Assembly: GCA_019637155.1 (NCBI GenBank)
Contig: JAHBWE010000027.1
Span: forward strand, 49,324-113,323
Origin: Labilithrix sp.
Lineage (GTDB): Bacteria; Myxococcota_A; Polyangia; Polyangiales; Polyangiaceae
Direction: 5' to 3'
DNA: 64,000 nucleotides
Position numbers and translations under genes: made by a program. The first letter of the stretch is position 1. Every line of letters starts with the position of its first letter. Positions 20,848 through 30,912 of this stretch are shown piece by piece. The notes beneath the pieces are model-generated. The model saw only the letters and a list, made by a program, of their open reading frames with translations. It had not been told where the DNA came from and ran no database searches.

Positions 20848-22146
20848 ATGATCAAGGTCGGATTGCTCGGTTGCGGCACCGTGGGTGGTGGTGTCGTTCA
20901 GCTCCTGCGCGCGAACGCGGCGTACATCGAGGCGCGGGTCGGGGCGCCGATCGAGATCACGCGGGTGCTCGTGCGCGATCCGTCGAAGGAGCGGGTGCCG
21001 GAGCTCGATCCGGCGAAGCTCACGACCGATCCGAGGGCCGTCCTCGACGACGCGGCGTGCGACGTCATCGTCGAGGTCATGGGCGGGGTCGAGCCCGCGC
21101 GCGCGCACATCGGCGCGGCGATCGAGGCGGGCAAGCAGGTCGTCACCGCGAACAAGATGCTCCTCGCGCTCCACGGCGGCGAGCTGCTCGAGCGCGCGCG
21201 GAAGCGCGGCGTCGACCTCGCCTTCGAGGGCGCGGTCGGCGGCGGCATCCCCGTCGTCCGCGTGCTGCGCGACTCGCTCGCGAGCGATCGCATCGCGTCG
21301 CTCGTCGGCATCATCAACGGCACCTCGAACTACGTCCTCACCCGCATGCGCCAAGGCGGCCTCTCGTTCGACGCCGCGGTGAAGGAGGCGCAAGAGAAGG
21401 GCTACGCCGAGGCCGATCCCACCCTCGACGTCGGCGGCGGCGACGCGGCGCACAAGCTCGTCGTCCTCTCGATGCTCGCGTTCGGCGCGCGCCTCGACGG
21501 GGTCCACGTGTCGACGGAGGGGATCGACACCGTCGAGGCGATCGACAGCGCCTTCGCCGAGCGCTTCGGGTTCGTCGTGAAGCAGCTCGGCATCGCGAAG
21601 CTGAAGGGCGACACCGCGGGCCAAGAAGCGCTCGAGCTCCGCGTGCACCCCGCCCTCGTCGCGAAGGACGCGCCGCTCGCGAACATCAACGGCGTCCTCA
21701 ACGCGGTCGCGATCGAGGGGCGCGCGCTCGGTCCGTGCCTCCTCTCCGGGCGCGGCGCGGGCGACATGCCGACCGCGGTCTCCGTCGTCGCCGACGTCGT
21801 CGACGTCGCGACCGCGAAGAAGAGCGGCGTCTCCGGCAACATGACGCGCGCGATCCGGCTCGGCGAGCGCGCGCTCGCGCCGATGGCCGACGTCGTCACG
21901 CGCTACTACGTGCGCTTCTCCGTCTACGACCGCCCCGGCGTCCTCGCGAAGATCACCGGCGCGCTGGGAGAGCGCGGCGTCTCGATCGAGCAGCTCGTGC
22001 AGCAGGGGCGGGGGAGCGAGGACACGCCCGTCGACGTCGTCATGCTCACCCACGAGGCGAAGGAGTCCGCGCTCCAGGGCGCGCTCGACGCGATCGGCGA
22101 GAGCGACTACGTCGCCGCGAAGCCGCGCATGATCCGCGTGCACTGA
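20848..22146 (+). CDS. hom: Homoserine dehydrogenase
   Basis: The enzyme reduces aspartate semialdehyde to homoserine in the threonine/methionine branch of the aspartate pathway. The 432-residue product has the NAD(P)-binding start VGLLGCGTVGGGVV, EVMGGVEPA, the catalytic-Lys region TANKMLLA, IINGTSNYVLT, and a C-terminal ACT domain (about 350-425: FSVYDRPGVLAKITGALGE) for allosteric control, probably by threonine. The ATG follows the lon stop by two bases, an unusual operon partnership with no obvious metabolic logic. Nine bases separate it from the next gene. Confidence 0.95.
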   Translation: MIKVGLLGCGTVGGGVVQLLRANAAYIEARVGAPIEITRVLVRDPSKERVPELDPAKLTTDPRAVLDDAACDVIVEVMGGVEPARAHIGAAIEAGKQVVTANKMLLALHGGELLERARKRGVDLAFEGAVGGGIPVVRVLRDSLASDRIASLVGIINGTSNYVLTRMRQGGLSFDAAVKEAQEKGYAEADPTLDVGGGDAAHKLVVLSMLAFGARLDGVHVSTEGIDTVEAIDSAFAERFGFVVKQLGIAKLKGDTAGQEALELRVHPALVAKDAPLANINGVLNAVAIEGRALGPCLLSGRGAGDMPTAVSVVADVVDVATAKKSGVSGNMTRAIRLGERALAPMADVVTRYYVRFSVYDRPGVLAKITGALGERGVSIEQLVQQGRGSEDTPVDVVMLTHEAKESALQGALDAIGESDYVAAKPRMIRVH

Positions 22147-22155
22147 GCGGGCGCC

Positions 22156-22608
22156 TTGGCTCGGATCGAGCTCGAGCTCTTCGTCGCCGCGCCGATCGAG
22201 CGCGTCTTCGACCTCGCGCGCGACGTCGACGCCCACGTCGCGTCGACGCCGGGGACGGAGGAGCGCGCGGTCGCGGGCAAGACGAGCGGCCTCCTCGACC
22301 TCGACGACGAGGTGACGTGGGAGGCGCGCCACTTCGGCGTGATGCAGCGCCTCACGAGCCGCATCACCGCCTTCGACCGCCCGCGCCACTTCCGCGACTC
22401 GATGGTGCGCGGCGCCTTCCGCCGCTTCGACCATGACCACTTCTTCACGACCGAGGGTGACGGCACGCGCTGCCGCGACGTCTTCGACTTCGACGCGCCG
22501 CTCGGCCCGCTCGGCCGGATCGCGGAGCGGCTCTTCCTCGAGCGCTACATGCGCCGCTTCCTCGCGACGCGCATGCGCGTGCTGAAGGAGCTCGCCGAAG
22601 CCGGTTGA
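22156..22608 (+). CDS. SRPBCC-family (START-like) protein
   Basis: A 150-residue protein starting with TTG: IELELFVAAPIERVFDLARDV is the classical opening of SRPBCC cyclase/dehydrase-like proteins, followed by beta strands and a long C-terminal helix (FLERYMRRFLATRMRVLKEL). The fold makes a hydrophobic cavity for lipids, polyketides or other ligands. The segment HFRDSMVRGAFRRFDHDH fits the central strands. It is the last gene of the lon-hom operon. Substrate unknown. Confidence 0.7.
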   Translation: MARIELELFVAAPIERVFDLARDVDAHVASTPGTEERAVAGKTSGLLDLDDEVTWEARHFGVMQRLTSRITAFDRPRHFRDSMVRGAFRRFDHDHFFTTEGDGTRCRDVFDFDAPLGPLGRIAERLFLERYMRRFLATRMRVLKELAEAG

Positions 22609-22618
22609 GCGCGGCGCC

Positions 22619-23320
22619 TCACCGCTCGAGGCCGATGCCGAGCGCGCCGGCGGCCTCCTTCGGGAAGCGCGCGTCGAGCTCCTCCTTCAGCGACTTCATC
22701 GTCGCGTCGTCGATGCGCTCGGTGCGGACCTTCGAGCCGGTCTCGAACGACAGCGGGAGCGCGCACACCGGCTTCGCCGTCTTCGTGTCGACGAGCAGGA
22801 CGCGGCCGTCGAACGAGCCGCGCCAGGTCCCGCGCCGCTTGAGGAGCCACGCGCGATCGACGCCCGTGAGCACCGCGAGGTAGGGCGCCTCGGTCACCGC
22901 GCGCGCGGCGGGGCCGCGGACCTCGGGGCCGCCCTTGCGATCGAGCGCGGTCCTCACGGCGCGGCTCGAGAGCTCCTCCCGCGCGCCGATCGCGACGATC
23001 GGCGCCGTGACCTTGCGGTCGATCGCGGGGCAGGTCTTCCGCGCCGGCTCCGCGACGCTCTTCTCGATCGCGACGAGGAGCGCGTCGAGCTTCGCGATCG
23101 CGTCTTCGTCCTCCTTCGCCGGCGGCGGCGCTACGGGCAGCGCCGGCACGATCGGCGCCTGCACCCGGGCGATGCGCGCCGCGAGCGCGCGCGCCGAGAC
23201 GAGCGCGCCCGCGGTCAGCACGAGCGCGATCACCGGCGCCAGGCTCCTTCGCCGCCCCGGCGGCCGGCGCACACGCGCGGTCGTCGGCATCGCCGAGCCG
23301 CTCCAGTCCAGGGGATCCAT
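22619..23320 (-). CDS. Hypothetical membrane-anchored protein
   Basis: The 233-residue product (start MDPLDWSG at 23320; MPTTARV at 23290 or ATG 23344 are alternatives) has a basic N-terminus (RVRRPPGRRR), one membrane segment (about 25-45, LAPVIALVLTAGALVSA), an Ala/Pro linker, and a C-terminal domain with RGTWRGSFDGRVLLVDTKTAKPVCALPLSFETG, which looks like a beta-rich extracytoplasmic fold. I recognise no family. It ends 10 bases beyond the convergent SRPBCC gene, and a family B repeat fills the gap upstream. Confidence 0.5.
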   Translation of the reverse strand: MDPLDWSGSAMPTTARVRRPPGRRRSLAPVIALVLTAGALVSARALAARIARVQAPIVPALPVAPPPAKEDEDAIAKLDALLVAIEKSVAEPARKTCPAIDRKVTAPIVAIGAREELSSRAVRTALDRKGGPEVRGPAARAVTEAPYLAVLTGVDRAWLLKRRGTWRGSFDGRVLLVDTKTAKPVCALPLSFETGSKVRTERIDDATMKSLKEELDARFPKEAAGALGIGLER

Positions 23321-23423
23321 ACCGGTGCAGAGTGCAGGGATCATGCCTCCGCCGCCCCTCGGTATTGCCCGGAAAACACGCCCTCCCGGCTGAGCCGGAT
23401 CACCCTCAACTGGTGCGGTCTTG

Positions 23424-23519
23424 TTCGAGAGGGCTCTGCCCTCTCGAGCTCTCCCGCCGGGGGATTCTCCGCGCGCGGGGCGCGCTCCGACGCCCCCGGA
23501 CCCCCGCAGAGAGAGGGGG
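23424..23519 (-). repeat. Family B hairpin repeat, first copy
   Basis: The reverse complement matches 52397-52497 over nearly its full length, including GCGGGGGTCCGGGGGCGTCGG and the GCGCGCCCCGCGCGCGGAGA core. It ends in a perfect hairpin at 23426-23446 (arms CGAGAGGGC and GCCCTCTCG, TCT loop). It sits between the 3' end of the kinase at 23544 and the start of the gene at 23320, where a terminator or processing element would be expected. Confidence 0.75.
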
Positions 23520-23543
23520 GCGTTTGGCTTCGAGCGTCCTCGT

Positions 23544-25073
<1,530 letters not shown>

Positions 25074-25103
25074 TCTGCGGCATTGTCGCCAGAGAGGAAA
25101 TCC

Positions 25104-25928
25104 CTACAAATCGATGAGCGTCGCCTCCGCGCTCCCACCGAGGAAGCGCGAGGCCGACACGTCGAACGAGCGCGGCATGTCGGTCACGAAGAGGCGCGTC
25201 CTCCCCGGGCCGCGCGCGGCGGAACGGACGAGCTCGCGTTCGCGCAGAAAGCTCGCCACTTCCGCCGCCACGACGCTCGCGCTGTCGAGGATCACGACGT
25301 GCTCGCCCATCCGGGCGCGGGCCTCGCGCTGGATGGTATCGAAGAGGATCGGGTAGTGCGTGCACCCGAGGATGACGACGTCGACGCCGGCCGCAGCCAA
25401 CGGATCGAGATAGCGACGCGCGGCGAGGGAAGGGACCTCGCCTTCGGTCCATCCCTCCTCCGCGAGCGGGACGAGGAGCGGCGCGGCCTGGCCGTAGGTC
25501 TCGATGCGGGTGGAGCACGCCGCGATCGCGCGCGGGTACGCGCCCGACGCGATCGTGCCCGCGGTCGCGAGGACGCCGACCTTGAAGACCTTCGTCGCCG
25601 CCGCGGCCGCGCGCGCGCCCGGCTCGATGACGCCGAGGACCGGCAGGTCGAGCTCGACGCGGAGGCGCTCCGGCGCGACCGCGCTCACGGTGTTGCACGC
25701 GACGACGATCGCCTTCACGCCTTCGGCGACGAGGCGGCGCGCGCAGCCGAGCGCGTACTTCGTGACGGTGTCGGCGCCCTTGGTCCCGTACGGCACGCGC
25801 GCGGTGTCGCCGAGGTACACGATGTCCTCGTGCGGGAGCGCCGCCCGCAGCGCGCGCACGACGGTGAGCCCGCCGAGCCCGGAGTCGAACACGCCGAGCG
25901 GCGCGTCGGGGTTCACCCCGCGGCTCAC
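25104..25928 (-). CDS. murI: Glutamate racemase
   Basis: MurI converts L-glutamate to D-glutamate for peptidoglycan. The 274-residue product has all the signature elements: GVFDSGLGGLTV (Asp15, Ser16), YLGDTARVPYG, the first catalytic Cys in VVACNT (Cys78) and the second in LGCTHYP (Cys189, followed by His191). The length matches the family. Its start overlaps the end of pyrB by 4 bases, so the genes are translationally coupled, and a kinase gene follows after 30 bases. Confidence 0.96.
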   Translation of the reverse strand: MSRGVNPDAPLGVFDSGLGGLTVVRALRAALPHEDIVYLGDTARVPYGTKGADTVTKYALGCARRLVAEGVKAIVVACNTVSAVAPERLRVELDLPVLGVIEPGARAAAAATKVFKVGVLATAGTIASGAYPRAIAACSTRIETYGQAAPLLVPLAEEGWTEGEVPSLAARRYLDPLAAAGVDVVILGCTHYPILFDTIQREARARMGEHVVILDSASVVAAEVASFLRERELVRSAARGPGRTRLFVTDMPRSFDVSASRFLGGSAEATLIDL

Positions 25929-26872
25929 GACGACGTCGAGAGCAGGAGCTCGAGCACCGCCATGCGCACCGCGACGCCGGCCTCGACCTGATCGAGGATG
26001 ACGCTGCGCTCGCCGTCAGCGACGTAGGGATCGAGCTCGACGCCGCGGTTGATCGGGCCGGGGTGCATGACGATCGCGTCGGACTTCGCGCGCGAGAGCT
26101 TCTGCGCGTTGAGGCCGAAGGTGCGGGAGTACTCGCGCGTCGTCGACATCGGCGAAGCGCCCCGCTCCGCGCTCGCGCCGGTGAAGCGCTCCGCCTGGAT
26201 GCGCAGCATCATCACGACGTCGGCGCCCTCGATCGCCTGCTCGAGGCGCGGGATGACCTTCGTCGTCGCGCCGAGCGTCTCGGCCTCCATCGGCAGCATC
26301 GTGCGGAGGCCGGTGAGCCGCACCTCGGCGCCTTTCTTGCCGAGGAGCAGCGCGTTCGAGCGCGCGACGCGCGAGTGCGTGATGTCCCCGCAGATCGCGA
26401 CGACGAGCCCTTCGAGCCGCCCCTTCGCCTTGCGGATCGTGAACGCGTCGAGGAGCGCCTGGGTGGGGTGCTCGTGCGCGCCGTCGCCCGCGTTGACGAT
26501 CGCGCAGTCGACGCGCGAAGCGAGGAAGCCCGGCGCGCCCGAGCTCGAGTGGCGCACGACGAGCGCGTCGGCGCGCATCGCCTCGAGGTTCTTCGCCGTG
26601 TCGAGCAGCGTCTCGCCCTTGCTCACGCTCGATCCGGAGGAGCTGACGTTGACGACGTCGGCGCCGAGCCGCTTGCCCGCCGCCTCGAACGAGGTGCGCG
26701 TGCGCGTCGACGACTCGAAGAACAGGTTGATGACGGTCCTGCCCTTCAAGAGCCCCGACTTGCGGCTCCCGCCGCGCGAGGCCTCGAACCAGGTGTCCGC
26801 CCGGTCGAGCACCGCGTCGATGTCCTCCGCCGACAGGTCTTCGATCCCGAGGAGATGCCGGTGCGTCCACAT
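25925..26872 (-). CDS. pyrB: Aspartate carbamoyltransferase catalytic chain
   Basis: This is the committed step of pyrimidine synthesis: carbamoyl phosphate plus aspartate gives carbamoyl aspartate. The 315-residue product has the carbamoyl-phosphate loop FFESSTRTRTSFE, HEHPTQALLD, and the MHPGPINRGVE segment near the C-terminus. The N-terminus HRHLLGIEDLSAEDI is standard. No pyrI or pyrC is adjacent. The last 4 bases overlap murI, and the gene begins 27 bases after the rhomboid-like gene, forming a mixed pyrimidine/cell-wall operon. Confidence 0.95.
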   Translation of the reverse strand: MWTHRHLLGIEDLSAEDIDAVLDRADTWFEASRGGSRKSGLLKGRTVINLFFESSTRTRTSFEAAGKRLGADVVNVSSSGSSVSKGETLLDTAKNLEAMRADALVVRHSSSGAPGFLASRVDCAIVNAGDGAHEHPTQALLDAFTIRKAKGRLEGLVVAICGDITHSRVARSNALLLGKKGAEVRLTGLRTMLPMEAETLGATTKVIPRLEQAIEGADVVMMLRIQAERFTGASAERGASPMSTTREYSRTFGLNAQKLSRAKSDAIVMHPGPINRGVELDPYVADGERSVILDQVEAGVAVRMAVLELLLSTSS

Positions 26873-26899
26873 CGTGGCGGCTGATTACCACGTGCCTAC

Positions 26900-27766
26900 T
26901 CAGTTCAGGTAGCGCTTGTCCTTTGGCGGCTTGCGGTTCTTGAGGTCGTCCTCGAGGCCGCCTTGCAGGATGCGGAGCGCGGGGGTCTTGCCGCCCGCGC
27001 GCTTCGTGGCGGGGCGGGGGCGCGGTGTCTCGTCGAGGAGCTCCGACACCGTGATCTGCTTGCCGGCGCCGCGTGCGCGGAGCGAGCCGAGACGGATCCG
27101 GAGCCACGCCGCGCGGAGCGGGGAGGGCGAGCCCGCGAGGAGCACGCCCGCGAGCGCGCCGCCGAGCGGGGCGAAGGAGCCTTCGTGGAAACCCGACGAG
27201 AGGAGCGCGACGGCGCACAGCGCGATCACGAGCCAGAAGAACGTGCGCCCCGTCATCGGGACGAAGAACATGAAGCGCGCGGTCGCGTTCTTGTTCTCGC
27301 GCGCCCACGCGACCGCGGTCGCCGCGATCGCCGCGAGCGGGCCGTAGACCATCGGCGGCTTGAACGGCTCGTACGGCAGGAACGAAGCCGCGAAGACCAC
27401 GAGGTTGCCGATCACGACCGAGGCCGCGAGGAAGCGGAGCAGCCGCGCCGAGCCCCATCGCCGCTCGAGGTCGGGCGACATGAAGTAGAGGCCGATGAGC
27501 GATCCGATCGCGTGCCCGACGCCGTCCGTGCTCGTGAGCAGGCCCGCCGTGAAGAGCGTCCAGATGCGCGGGACGCCGCCGCTCGAGATCAACCGGTGCG
27601 GCTCGAACGCGAGCAGCTCGAAGAGGCGCCTGCCTTCCTCGCCGCCGGGCGTCGACTGCACGACGATCGCACCCGCGATCGCGAAGAGGCCGACGAGGAC
27701 GAGGACCAGCTTCAGCCCGCGGCCAGGCCGCGGCAACCGAAGGGCGAAGTCCCCGTTGTCACTCAT
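26900..27766 (-). CDS. Rhomboid-like membrane protein lacking the catalytic Ser
   Basis: A 288-residue protein with about six hydrophobic segments. RIWTLFTAGLL, GHAIGSLIGLYFM and LERRWGSARLLRFL correspond to the first membrane helices and the 'ExxxG' segment of rhomboid proteases. At the place of the catalytic GxSG motif it has VYGPLAA (Pro143 where Ser is expected), and the helix usually holding the catalytic His reads SFAPLGGALAG. I therefore predict a non-proteolytic rhomboid relative that binds or traffics membrane clients. The C-terminal ~70 residues are basic and cytoplasmic. It precedes pyrB by 27 bases. Confidence 0.65.
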   Translation of the reverse strand: MSDNGDFALRLPRPGRGLKLVLVLVGLFAIAGAIVVQSTPGGEEGRRLFELLAFEPHRLISSGGVPRIWTLFTAGLLTSTDGVGHAIGSLIGLYFMSPDLERRWGSARLLRFLAASVVIGNLVVFAASFLPYEPFKPPMVYGPLAAIAATAVAWARENKNATARFMFFVPMTGRTFFWLVIALCAVALLSSGFHEGSFAPLGGALAGVLLAGSPSPLRAAWLRIRLGSLRARGAGKQITVSELLDETPRPRPATKRAGGKTPALRILQGGLEDDLKNRKPPKDKRYLN

Positions 27767-27817
27767 CTCTCTAGAACTCTAGTTTCCTGCCGCGACCCGA
27801 GCAAGGTCGACCCTGGC

Positions 27818-28849
27818 TCAGGGGCAGATCGCGGGGTTCGGGATCCCGGTTTCGGTCGTGACGATGCATGCGGTCTGGCCGACGACCGTGCCGCGGTCGT
27901 CGACGAGCCCGACGTCGACGGTGTACTCGGCGGGATCGGGCCCGACGTCGGCGAGGTACGGGCTCGGGCACGTGACGTCGATCGGCTCCGCCGCCACCGT
28001 GTTCCCGATGCGCGGCCGAATCCGCGCGATCGTGAACGGAACGAGGCCGCTCGTCGGCGCGCCGGCGTCGTCCCCGGCGTCCCCCGCGTCGTCCGCGACC
28101 CCCGCGTCACCGGCCTCCGCGTCTCCGGCGTCGTCTCCAGCGTCCGCGTCCTCGAGGCCGGCGTCGGGCTCTCCGGCGTCGTCCTCTCCGGCGTCGGGCT
28201 CTCCGGCGTCGGGTGGTGTCGCGGTGGGGCCGCAGACGGCGAGCCGCCCGTCCGGGAGGCGGAACGACTGCGTTGCGAGCGAGATCTGCGTGGCCGCAGG
28301 CGTCACCCCGAAGGCGCCGAGGCCGGCGGAGAGGGGATCGCAGAGCGCGAGCGTCTCGACCTCGGCCGATTGGGTCGCGGTGCACTCCGTCGTCCACGTC
28401 GGCGGCGGCTTCGTGTTGCGGAGCACGTCGACGTTCGTCCCGGCGGAGAGGATCGCGCCCGACGACTTGCTGAACGCGGCCTCGTTGTAGGCGTAGACCT
28501 CGAGGCGATAGGTCTGGTTCGAGCCGACCGGCGCGAGCTCGAGGAACGTCCCGTCGACGTAACAATCGAAGACGTTCGCGACCGCCGGCCTCGTGTAGTT
28601 GCTCCGCACGGCCGGGTCGCCCTCCCCCGAGTAGCCGTAGACGACGACCGCGTACTTGAAGAGCTGGGTGGGCCCGCGGCCGCAGCCGCGACCCGTCGTC
28701 AACGTCTCGGCACGAATCAGGATTCCGGTGGCCGGCGGGATGCCGCCCGAGGACACGTCGTCGCACGCGACCGCCCCGAAGAGCACCGTGACGAGGGCGA
28801 ACGTCGCCATCGCGATCCATCGCCGCGATCGAGCCGTTAAGCGAAGCAC
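27818..28849 (-). CDS. Putative lipoprotein with Asp-Ala-Gly repeat region
   Basis: The 343-residue product has a lipoprotein signal (LFGAVACDD; Cys about 29), a first beta-rich domain (ILIRAETLTTGRGCGRG...YRLEVYAYNEAAF), and a hinge of about 55 residues made of DAGEPDAG/DDAGD units (about 210-265). A short C-terminal domain with two Cys pairs follows (VTCPSPYLADV, QTACIVTTE). I know no family name. It should be exported and anchored at a membrane. The acidic hinge may bind divalent cations or be a flexible stalk. It diverges from tolQ with 58 bases between starts. Confidence 0.6.
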   Translation of the reverse strand: MLRLTARSRRWIAMATFALVTVLFGAVACDDVSSGGIPPATGILIRAETLTTGRGCGRGPTQLFKYAVVVYGYSGEGDPAVRSNYTRPAVANVFDCYVDGTFLELAPVGSNQTYRLEVYAYNEAAFSKSSGAILSAGTNVDVLRNTKPPPTWTTECTATQSAEVETLALCDPLSAGLGAFGVTPAATQISLATQSFRLPDGRLAVCGPTATPPDAGEPDAGEDDAGEPDAGLEDADAGDDAGDAEAGDAGVADDAGDAGDDAGAPTSGLVPFTIARIRPRIGNTVAAEPIDVTCPSPYLADVGPDPAEYTVDVGLVDDRGTVVGQTACIVTTETGIPNPAICP

Positions 28850-28870
28850 GCTCGCTCTTTAACACACCCT

Positions 28871-28900
28871 TTGACACCGCGGAACGGTCGGGACCATAAG
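28871..28900 (+). promoter_or_regulatory. Sigma-70-like promoter match before tolQ
   Basis: TTGACA (28871) and CATAAG (28895) are 18 bases apart, a perfect -35 and a 4/6 match to the -10 consensus. The predicted transcript start falls at about 28907, next to the annotated tolQ ATG at 28908. Either the mRNA is nearly leaderless or translation begins downstream, for example at ATG 29007. Confidence 0.4.
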
Positions 28901-28907
28901 GGGGCCC

Positions 28908-29660
28908 ATGAGCTTCTCCCGGGCAGCCCTGGATGCGATCGATGTCGCCGTACAGCCCGCGGGTGGGGGAGGCCCGCCCAGCGGAGCGCCTGAACGGCTC
29001 GACCCGATGCAGCTCGTGCTGCACGCGTCGATCCCCGTGAAGCTGGTGCTCGTCGTCCTCGTCGCGTTCTCGATCCTCTGCTGGATCGTGATCTTCGCGA
29101 AGGCGCTCCACCTCATCCGCGCCCGCGGCGACTCCGACAAGTTCATGAAGGCGTTCGACGCCGCCGGCTCGCTCGACGCGCTCGCGCAGCAAGGCCTCTC
29201 CGGCTTCCGCGGCTCGCCGTTCGCCCGCATCTTCGCGACCGGCTACGACGAGATGGTCCGCCTCACGAAGGGCGTGCGCGGCCAGCGCCTCGACGACGCG
29301 CAAGCCACGCACGTCGAGAGCATCACGCGGCGCGCGGCCGCGAGCGAGGTCACCCACCTCGAGTCGTGGATGTCGCTCCTCGGGACGATCGGATCGACGT
29401 CGCCGTTCATCGGCCTCTTCGGGACCGTCTACGGCATCATGGACGCGTTCCTCTCGATCGGTAACCAGCAGAGCGCGAACCTCCCCGTCGTCGCGCCGAA
29501 GATCGCGGAGGCGCTCATCGCGACCGCGATCGGCCTCGTCGCCGCGATCCCCGCCGTCATGGCGTACAACTACTTCGCGCGTCGCGTCGGCGAGCTCGCC
29601 GACATCATGGACGCCTTCGCCGCCGACGTGTCGGCGCGCGCCAAGCTCGGAGGGGTGTAG
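28908..29660 (+). CDS. tolQ: TolQ, proton-channel subunit of the Tol system
   Basis: TolQ and TolR form the inner-membrane motor that uses the proton gradient to keep the outer membrane in step with cell division. The 250-residue protein has three membrane helices: about 41-62 (VKLVLVVLVAFSILCWIVI), and two in the C-terminal half with LLGTIGSTSPFIGLFGTVYGI and EALIATAIGLVAAIPAVMAY, the MotA/TolQ/ExbB signature. From the ATG at 28908 there is a 33-residue Pro/Gly-rich N-terminal extension relative to E. coli TolQ; ATG 29007 would give the usual N-terminus. Two bases separate it from tolR. Confidence 0.9.
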   Translation: MSFSRAALDAIDVAVQPAGGGGPPSGAPERLDPMQLVLHASIPVKLVLVVLVAFSILCWIVIFAKALHLIRARGDSDKFMKAFDAAGSLDALAQQGLSGFRGSPFARIFATGYDEMVRLTKGVRGQRLDDAQATHVESITRRAAASEVTHLESWMSLLGTIGSTSPFIGLFGTVYGIMDAFLSIGNQQSANLPVVAPKIAEALIATAIGLVAAIPAVMAYNYFARRVGELADIMDAFAADVSARAKLGGV

Positions 29661-29662
29661 CG

Positions 29663-30097
29663 ATGGGCATGGGCGGCGGCGGTGGGGGCGGCGGGCGAGG
29701 TCGCAAGCGCATCGGCGGGATGAACGACATCAACGTGACGCCGCTCATCGACGTCATGCTCGTCCTCCTCGTCATCTTCATGGTCACCGCGCCGCTCTTG
29801 CAGACCGGCGTGCAGGTCGACCTCCCGAAGGTGAAGAGCGCCCCGATGCAGACGGACGACTCGAAGCTCCTCGTCATCGTCACCGCGGACGAGCACGTCT
29901 ACCTCGGCAAGGATGAGATTACGCAAGCGATCGACGATCGCCTCAAGACGAACGCGCGCCTCCAAGAAGAGAAGGAGCTCTACGTCCAAGCCGACGAGAA
30001 CGTGAAGTACGGCGTCGTGTTGCGCGTGATGGCGGCCGCTCGCGCCGCCGGCGTCGAGAAGCTCGGCATGATCACCGACCCGATGGTGGTTAAGTAG
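29663..30097 (+). CDS. tolR: TolR/ExbD-family protein
   Basis: The 144-residue product has a Gly-rich and basic cytoplasmic start (MGMGGGGGGGGRGRKR), the conserved MNDINVTPLIDVMLVLLVIFMV membrane helix with the essential Asp of the TPLIDV motif, and a periplasmic domain of the TolR/ExbD fold. It partners TolQ in the stator complex. The eight-glycine run is coded by G-rich DNA and may vary in length. Eight bases separate it from the TolA-like gene. Confidence 0.92.
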   Translation: MGMGGGGGGGGRGRKRIGGMNDINVTPLIDVMLVLLVIFMVTAPLLQTGVQVDLPKVKSAPMQTDDSKLLVIVTADEHVYLGKDEITQAIDDRLKTNARLQEEKELYVQADENVKYGVVLRVMAAARAAGVEKLGMITDPMVVK

Positions 30098-30105
30098 AGG
30101 CAATC

Positions 30106-30912
30106 GTGAAGCTCCCCGGGGTCCCGTACACGCCGAAATACACGTCGGACGAGAAGGTCCTCGGCGTCGTCGTGGCCGTGTCCCTCCACCTCGCGTCGAT
30201 CGGGCCCTTCGTCTACAAGGCGATCGTCCCGTCCGCGGCCGACGAGGAGGAAGAGAAGCCCCTCGTCTCGCGCCCCGTCGTGCAGGCGTCGCTCTTGAAG
30301 CTCGGCAAGCCGATCGACCCGAAGAAGCTGCCCGATCGCCTCGTGCCGCAGACGCGCACCGCGCCGAAGAAGCAGATCAACGCGTCGGCCGACGATCCGG
30401 CGAAGAAGAACCCCGACGCCGGCCCGCCGCCGACGAACGCGGAGGACTCGGACCTCACGAACCTCGTGAACAAGAGCGATCCGTTCGCGGAGGACGCCGG
30501 AATGAAGCGCCCCGAGGAGGGCCACGAGAGCGGCGTCGACGGCGGCACGGAGACTGATCCGAGCAAGGTCCGCGCCGGAGACATGTACGCGACGCAGCTC
30601 GGCCAGTTCTTCGGCCAGCACCTCACGGTTCCCACCGTGATCTCCATCGGTGAGGAGAGAAAGCTCTGCGCTGTGTTCGAGATCCAGATCAACCGGCAGA
30701 TGGTGATCTGGTACGTGAAGCAGGCCCCGGCGAAGAGCTCCGGCAACGAGCTCTTCGACGACGCGGCGAGGTCGATGCTACAGAAGCTCCTCGACGATCG
30801 GGCTCCGCTTCCCCAGCCCCCCAAAGAAGTCGACGAGATGTATCGCGGTCGGCGGCTTCAAATCGTCGTTACCGGTCGCAACGGAGACGCTTCGAGATGC
30901 ATGACACGCTAA
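30106..30912 (+). CDS. TolA-like protein (TonB C-terminal type)
   Basis: A 268-residue bitopic protein starting with GTG. One membrane helix (about 20-43, VLGVVVAVSLHLASIGPFV) leads to an acidic/Pro-rich linker that is much shorter than the long helix of E. coli TolA. A C-terminal domain of about 100 residues (MYATQLGQFFGQHLTVPT...FEIQINRQMVIWYVKQAPAKSSG) has the TonB/TolA fold. It should bridge the TolQR motor and TolB at the outer membrane. Its last 16 bases overlap tolB, coupling translation of the two. Confidence 0.75.
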   Translation: MKLPGVPYTPKYTSDEKVLGVVVAVSLHLASIGPFVYKAIVPSAADEEEEKPLVSRPVVQASLLKLGKPIDPKKLPDRLVPQTRTAPKKQINASADDPAKKNPDAGPPPTNAEDSDLTNLVNKSDPFAEDAGMKRPEEGHESGVDGGTETDPSKVRAGDMYATQLGQFFGQHLTVPTVISIGEERKLCAVFEIQINRQMVIWYVKQAPAKSSGNELFDDAARSMLQKLLDDRAPLPQPPKEVDEMYRGRRLQIVVTGRNGDASRCMTR

